Origin: UBA12481 sp942493265 | GTDB taxonomy: Bacteria > Bacteroidota > Bacteroidia > Bacteroidales > UBA12481 | Direction of reading: 5' to 3' | DNA length: 64,000 bases | Assembly (NCBI GenBank): GCA_942493265.1 | Contig: OW818688.1 | Span: 868,001-932,000 of the forward strand | Part shown: piece by piece, positions 60,456 to 64,000 of the stretch | Position numbering within the stretch: position 1 is the stretch's first letter | How the letters are laid out: the number at the start of each line of letters is the position of its first letter | Made by a program: the position numbers and the translations under genes | The notes under the pieces: generated by a model | Database searches by the model: none | Told to the model about the DNA's origin: nothing | Seen by the model: only the letters and a program-made list of their open reading frames with translations

Positions 60456-62297
60456 TTAAAACCGGAAACCAACTGTTGCACCGATCCTGATGCTGACCGG
60501 AGTGCTTACAACGATCAGATTTTTAACCGGTAACGAGAACAGGAAAGGGAAATCCGCCGTACCCGCATCGGCATGGTCCAATCCGGCAAATCCGCTCAGC
60601 GAAGGTCCGAATATCAGGGTAAAATGTTTGGCGAGATGGATATCGAGGGTTGGAGAAAAGCGTACCTGGGCACCGTTCGACCGTAGAAAATCCTGATTGC
60701 TTGCCAGGTAGTTTCCGGTAAGATCCATGCTCACCGATACCCTTTTTGCCAGTCGGAGCTGAGTTCCCAAACCATATCCTACCGAAATGAAATCTTTCTG
60801 GATCCCGGCTGTGAGAATATTGTAAAAGTGCCGCACACCCGTTTTGAAGCTCATATTTAATGGAAACAGCTCATTACCGGTGATTTCAAGTTTATGATAT
60901 CCCTTAGCAACAAAACTGAAAAAACCGATAGGAACACCGGCCGAAACGGTATCGGCGATGTTGATAAAGGCTATCTGGAACCCTTTTAATTCACTAGCAT
61001 AATTAAGAAATCCGGCTGCCTGAATTCCCGTGCTGGTTCCGGATGCGATATTCATGAATCCTGCTGCCTGCAGGCCCCCGACACTCCGGCTGTAATTGCC
61101 GAATCCGCTGAGCTGGGCCACTTTCACATCTTTACCGGCGATATTCAGGAATCCGGATGCCTGGATTCCATCCACATTCTGACTGGTAAAATTACTGAAC
61201 CCCGACACCTGTGTTCCGTACATCGGTCCGCGGAGCACATTGCTGAACCCAGCCAGCTGAACGCCGCGGATGGTATCGGTTACCACGTTGCTGAATCCGG
61301 TTGCCTGCAATCCACTGAAGGATCCGGCGTCCACATTGAAAAATCCGGACATCTGAATCCCCTTGCTCTTCTTTCCGACGATATTGCCGAAGCCTGAAAT
61401 CTGGGCTCCGTACATTTCATTCCGGACTACATTCAAAAAACTACCCAGCTCCAATCCCCGCACCCCTCCGGCATATCCGGCAAAAATATTGAGCGATAAA
61501 CGATTGGTTACCAATCCTGATACAAAGCGGTTACTGCCCACAAAGGGGAACAGCGACAATTGCGCCCATCGTTGTTCGATTACCGGGATGTTCTCCGCGG
61601 CAATCCGGGTTTTCGACGGTACCAGCGCCCTCACCAGGGTACGTTCATTCAACCCCTCCACCGGCAAATCCGCCAGCTGGCTGCCGTTCACCTGATTGGG
61701 TTTCGGGGTGAGGGAAATATTCAGCGACGGCTGTTCCTTCGGTTTAACAACGATCAGGGTATCAGCATATCCGGCCTTACTGTAGCTTAAAACCTGTCGG
61801 TCGCGGTCGCCGGGAACCGTGAGAGAATAATACCCTTTGGAATCCGTAGCCGAAACAAACATTCCCTCCACCTCATAAATACTTGCCGATGAGAGGATTT
61901 CACCGGTTTGGGCATCATAAATATATCCGGTGATGGTATACTCCGGGTTGCGTTCACTTTTCGGGATCTTTTTAGCCGGAGAATCAGCCAGGAGGATAAT
62001 GTGGTTTCCCAGTACTTTATACCGCAGGCCCGGACCGGCTACCTCTTTCAGAACCTCTTTAACCGGCTGATCTGTTGCGTTTAAAGAAACCAAGCTGTCG
62101 CCCGGAATCAATTCAGAATTATAGGAAAACTGGAATCCGCCGGTTTCACCGATTTTCGGCAGAGCATCCTTCAGCATAATCCGATTAAAATCTATGCTGA
62201 TCTTTTTCTCCAGATGGTTGGTCTGGGCGCGCGCAACGGTGGCAACCAAAGCCAGCAACGCGATCAGCAGGGATAACCGCAGGATATTACTCTTCAT
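60456..62297 (-). CDS. STN and carboxypeptidase-regulatory-like domain protein with 16-residue surface repeats
   Basis: 613 residues from the ATG at 62297, which overlaps the end of fecR by 11 bases; an ATG at 62369 would overlap far more. Signal peptide ends V-A-R-A-Q. An STN (secretin/TonB N-terminal) domain is at ~28-100 (F-N-R-I-M-L-K-D-A-L-P-K-I and Y-K-V-L-G-N-H-I-I-L). A carboxypeptidase-regulatory-like beta sandwich is at ~118-205 (I-T-G-Y-I-Y-D-A-Q-T-G-E). Then come ten copies of the G-x-Q-x-x-G-F-x-N 16-residue unit and a beta domain. A TonB-dependent barrel is absent: the STN signalling module is fused to a repeat protein instead. Sits directly after sigma and FecR genes, so it may talk to FecR. 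Confidence 0.87.
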   Translation of the reverse strand: MKSNILRLSLLIALLALVATVARAQTNHLEKKISIDFNRIMLKDALPKIGETGGFQFSYNSELIPGDSLVSLNATDQPVKEVLKEVAGPGLRYKVLGNHIILLADSPAKKIPKSERNPEYTITGYIYDAQTGEILSSASIYEVEGMFVSATDSKGYYSLTVPGDRDRQVLSYSKAGYADTLIVVKPKEQPSLNISLTPKPNQVNGSQLADLPVEGLNERTLVRALVPSKTRIAAENIPVIEQRWAQLSLFPFVGSNRFVSGLVTNRLSLNIFAGYAGGVRGLELGSFLNVVRNEMYGAQISGFGNIVGKKSKGIQMSGFFNVDAGSFSGLQATGFSNVVTDTIRGVQLAGFSNVLRGPMYGTQVSGFSNFTSQNVDGIQASGFLNIAGKDVKVAQLSGFGNYSRSVGGLQAAGFMNIASGTSTGIQAAGFLNYASELKGFQIAFINIADTVSAGVPIGFFSFVAKGYHKLEITGNELFPLNMSFKTGVRHFYNILTAGIQKDFISVGYGLGTQLRLAKRVSVSMDLTGNYLASNQDFLRSNGAQVRFSPTLDIHLAKHFTLIFGPSLSGFAGLDHADAGTADFPFLFSLPVKNLIVVSTPVSIRIGATVGFRF

Positions 62298-63378
62298 TGC
62301 CGCATCCCTTTCCTTTGATAAAATATTTTTCATTTTCCACACTGAGCGTGAGATTGAAAGAGGCTGCAATCACTTCCAGTATCTGATCGATGGGTTCATC
62401 GGTAAATGTGGCGGACAGCAAACAATTCCGGATGGTGGTATCCTGCACTTCAATACTGGCATCGTAGTGTTTCTTAAGCAGATCGAACACCAGCGACAGC
62501 TTTGTTTCCTGGAAGATCAGCTTTTTATTGGCCCAGAAAAGCTCATCCGGTCCGATTTCAGCCGGTTTGCTGATGGCATTGGTGCCCGGCTTGATTCTGC
62601 CCCGTTCACCGGCCTTCAGCACCATTTTTGCCGTATCACCCGTTACCGGATCAACCGCCGACAGCTCTACCCTGCCGCTTTCCACATAAACTTCAAGATC
62701 CGTTCCCGCGTAGGCCCTTACATGGAAGGAGGTTCCCAGCACCGTCACCTGTCCGAGCCCGGCATCAATAACAAAAGGTTTCTCACGATCCGGCTGAACC
62801 TCAAAAAATGCCTCGCCCCTGAGCTTCACCGTACGTGATTTTTCTGCGAATTTTTTGGGAACCGACAGTTCGGTATTGGCATTCAGCACCACCGTGGATC
62901 CGTCAGTCAGGGTATCCTGCACCGGTATGGCATAACTCGCGAGGATCATTGTACCGGAAACCGGGCTGTTGCGGATAAATTTCACGATTAATACGGATGC
63001 TAATAATAAAACCAAAATGGCGGCGGTGGACAGGATGAATCGGTGGATGGGGGGGAGGGATGGGCGACCGCGGGGGTAGGATGGGCGACCGCGGGTCGCC
63101 CCTACCGTACGAATTGGATGGGTTAGTGGTATTTGTGATTCGTCCGTTATGATCCTGTTGTTTAATTTTTCCCATGCATGGTTCGTATCAAATGCGACGG
63201 TATTGGGATCAATATTTCCGGTTAATTCCCACGTCTTCCGTAGACGATTGAAATCGTTCCGGTTCTCCTCCGACGCATCGAGCCAGGCCTCCACTTTACG
63301 GCGGCCCTCGCTGGATATCTCGTTGAGAAGATACAGCACCAGCAGTTTCTGATCGATATTTAAATGATCATTTTTCAT
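62287..63378 (-). CDS. FecR-family anti-sigma factor
   Basis: 363 residues from the ATG at 63378; an upstream ATG at 63414 is also in frame. The cytoplasmic part of ~85 residues (sigma-binding, with W-E-L-T-G and A-W-E-K-L) is followed by a membrane helix (I-L-S-T-A-A-I-L-V-L-L-L-A), then the periplasmic FecR domain (D-G-S-T-V-V-L-N-A-N-T-E-L; G-E-A-F-F-E-V; V-L-G-T-S-F-H-V-R-A-Y) and a C-terminal STN-like part (L-S-L-V-F-D-L-L-K-K-H-Y). Just before the membrane helix, palindromic DNA adds the residues G-A-T-R-G-R-P-S-Y-P-R-G-R-P-S. Pairs with the ECF sigma factor upstream (62-bp gap). Confidence 0.93.
   Translation of the reverse strand: MKNDHLNIDQKLLVLYLLNEISSEGRRKVEAWLDASEENRNDFNRLRKTWELTGNIDPNTVAFDTNHAWEKLNNRIITDESQIPLTHPIRTVGATRGRPSYPRGRPSLPPIHRFILSTAAILVLLLASVLIVKFIRNSPVSGTMILASYAIPVQDTLTDGSTVVLNANTELSVPKKFAEKSRTVKLRGEAFFEVQPDREKPFVIDAGLGQVTVLGTSFHVRAYAGTDLEVYVESGRVELSAVDPVTGDTAKMVLKAGERGRIKPGTNAISKPAEIGPDELFWANKKLIFQETKLSLVFDLLKKHYDASIEVQDTTIRNCLLSATFTDEPIDQILEVIAASFNLTLSVENEKYFIKGKGCGNEE
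63062..63103. repeat. Palindromic repeat copies inside fecR
   Basis: A full copy with arms GGGCGACC (63083-63090) and GGTCGCCC (63094-63101), plus a half copy (GGGCGACCGCGG from 63062) directly before it. The full copy equals the intergenic element at 6489-6507 in both arms. The insertion keeps the frame of fecR and adds Arg/Pro/Gly-rich residues next to the membrane helix. Confidence 0.88.
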
Positions 63379-63440
63379 TTCACGTCCATCGGTATGACAG
63401 TCCAGAACCGTCAATCACTAAATCATATGCAAATAATATT

Positions 63441-64000
63441 TCATTCATCTCGGAACAGACCTTTAAAAATGAGCAGTAGCAGCGGAAGGTAATCCACGAG
63501 CCTTTCGCGCAAAAATTTCAGTGCCTGGTACATCTGATTTTCCACCGTTTTGACGGAAATATTCAGGCGGTCGGCGATTTCGCGGTATTTCAATCCATCG
63601 AACCGGCTCATGATAAATATCTTACGACGTTCAGAAGGCAGCAGGTCGATTGTTTCCCTGATTTTTTGTTCCAGCTCCGAAACGATGGTTTCATCGATCG
63701 GATTCTCCTCGCTGTATTTTATATCTTCCACGTTAACAACCTTATAGGCTTCCCGAACGGATATATGATCGATCACGTTCATGCAGCCGTTTCGCACGGC
63801 GCGGAAAAGATAAGATTTGATGGTGGTATTGATGCTGATCTCATCGCGGCTTTTCCAGAGTTTGAAAAACACCTCCTGCACCACATCCTCAGCGGCATCC
63901 GGGTCGTTCAGGAAAAGGTTGGCATAAGAGCAGAGCTTGCTGTACTGTGCTTTGAACAGTTTTTCAAATTCAGCAATATCCTTTATTGCAAAAGGGATGG
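63441..64000 (-). CDS. ECF RNA polymerase sigma factor, Bacteroidota type (5' end outside window)
   Basis: About 185 C-terminal residues are seen; the frame runs on to the window end. Region 2 carries Y-S-K-L-C-S-Y-A-N-L-F-L-N-D-P-D-A-A-E-D and V-V-Q-E-V-F-F-K-L-W-K-S-R. Region 4 carries R-R-K-I-F-I-M-S-R-F-D-G-L-K-Y-R-E-I-A and V-K-T-V-E-N-Q-M-Y-Q-A-L-K-F-L-R-E, the -35-binding helix-turn-helix. The pattern is that of the Bacteroidota expansion group of ECF factors. It is upstream of fecR on the same strand; FecR should hold it until a surface signal releases it to express the downstream surface proteins. Confidence 0.93.
   Translation of the reverse strand, partial: IPFAIKDIAEFEKLFKAQYSKLCSYANLFLNDPDAAEDVVQEVFFKLWKSRDEISINTTIKSYLFRAVRNGCMNVIDHISVREAYKVVNVEDIKYSEENPIDETIVSELEQKIRETIDLLPSERRKIFIMSRFDGLKYREIADRLNISVKTVENQMYQALKFLRERLVDYLPLLLLIFKGLFRDE

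Overview
The window looks like a chromosome segment of a free-living member of the Bacteroidota, most likely order Bacteroidales or a close relative. Four lines of evidence support this. Several large secreted proteins end in type IX secretion (T9SS) type A sorting domains with the N-P-N-P-F signature. Promoters fit the Bacteroidota pattern TTTG-N19-TAnnTTTG, with one perfect copy at 26945-26975. The sigma/anti-sigma pair at the right end is of the Bacteroidota ECF/FecR type. The arabinose regulator is of the Nudix AraR type described from Bacteroides. I cannot name a genus from sequence alone.

Layout. 1-4840: three tandem paralogs of a T9SS-exported protein of unknown function, the first cut by the window edge; a fourth copy lies alone at 24996-26903. 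4984-8580: a three-gene biotin-dependent acyl-CoA carboxylase (biotin carboxylase, carrier, carboxyltransferase), probably acting on propionyl-CoA. 8647-16070: two very large secreted metalloprotease-like proteins with different repeat tails. 16090-22225: a minus-strand cell-envelope and purine cluster (DUF2723/GT117 membrane protein, polysaccharide deacetylase, purD, DUF6427-like protein). 22423-24095: a lipoprotein cytochrome c and an FccB-type flavoprotein, together a likely sulfide dehydrogenase. Then tRNA-Gln, a DedA protein, the fourth paralog and a phosphoesterase. 28220-32097: an arabinose operon (GH127, araD, araR) with a candidate operator over the araR -10 region. 32210-45471: an S9 peptidase, a TolC/HlyD pair, tsaB, efp, polysaccharide polymerase and chain-length genes, tyrS, cvpA, a GH3-family protein and a propeller-like protein. 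45546-46160: a deoxynucleoside kinase.

46.2-51.3 kb is an AT-rich accessory region. It holds a wrecked RhuM gene, small ORFs and a three-gene cassette: a membrane-anchored CxxC thioredoxin-like protein, a 6-bladed propeller lipoprotein and a secreted six-cysteine peptide. The cassette is bracketed by two roughly 300-bp direct repeats that carry the 3' end of the neighbouring PfkB kinase gene. This is the best candidate for a poorly described system in the window. 51056-58208 returns to ordinary metabolism: PfkB kinase, alpha-L-rhamnosidase, a small membrane protein, a CstA-type transporter and an APC permease. 58559-64000 holds an ECF sigma factor and FecR anti-sigma factor next to an STN-domain protein. 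That protein has no TonB-dependent barrel; it carries a 16-residue glycine/phenylalanine repeat domain instead. A second repeat protein and a DUF2807 head-GIN protein follow.

Several families of short palindromic repeats are scattered through the window. Two of them sit inside coding sequences without breaking frame: in the GT117 gene at 20377-20459 and in the fecR gene at 63062-63103. All functional statements come from reading the sequence and recalling family features; no searches were run.
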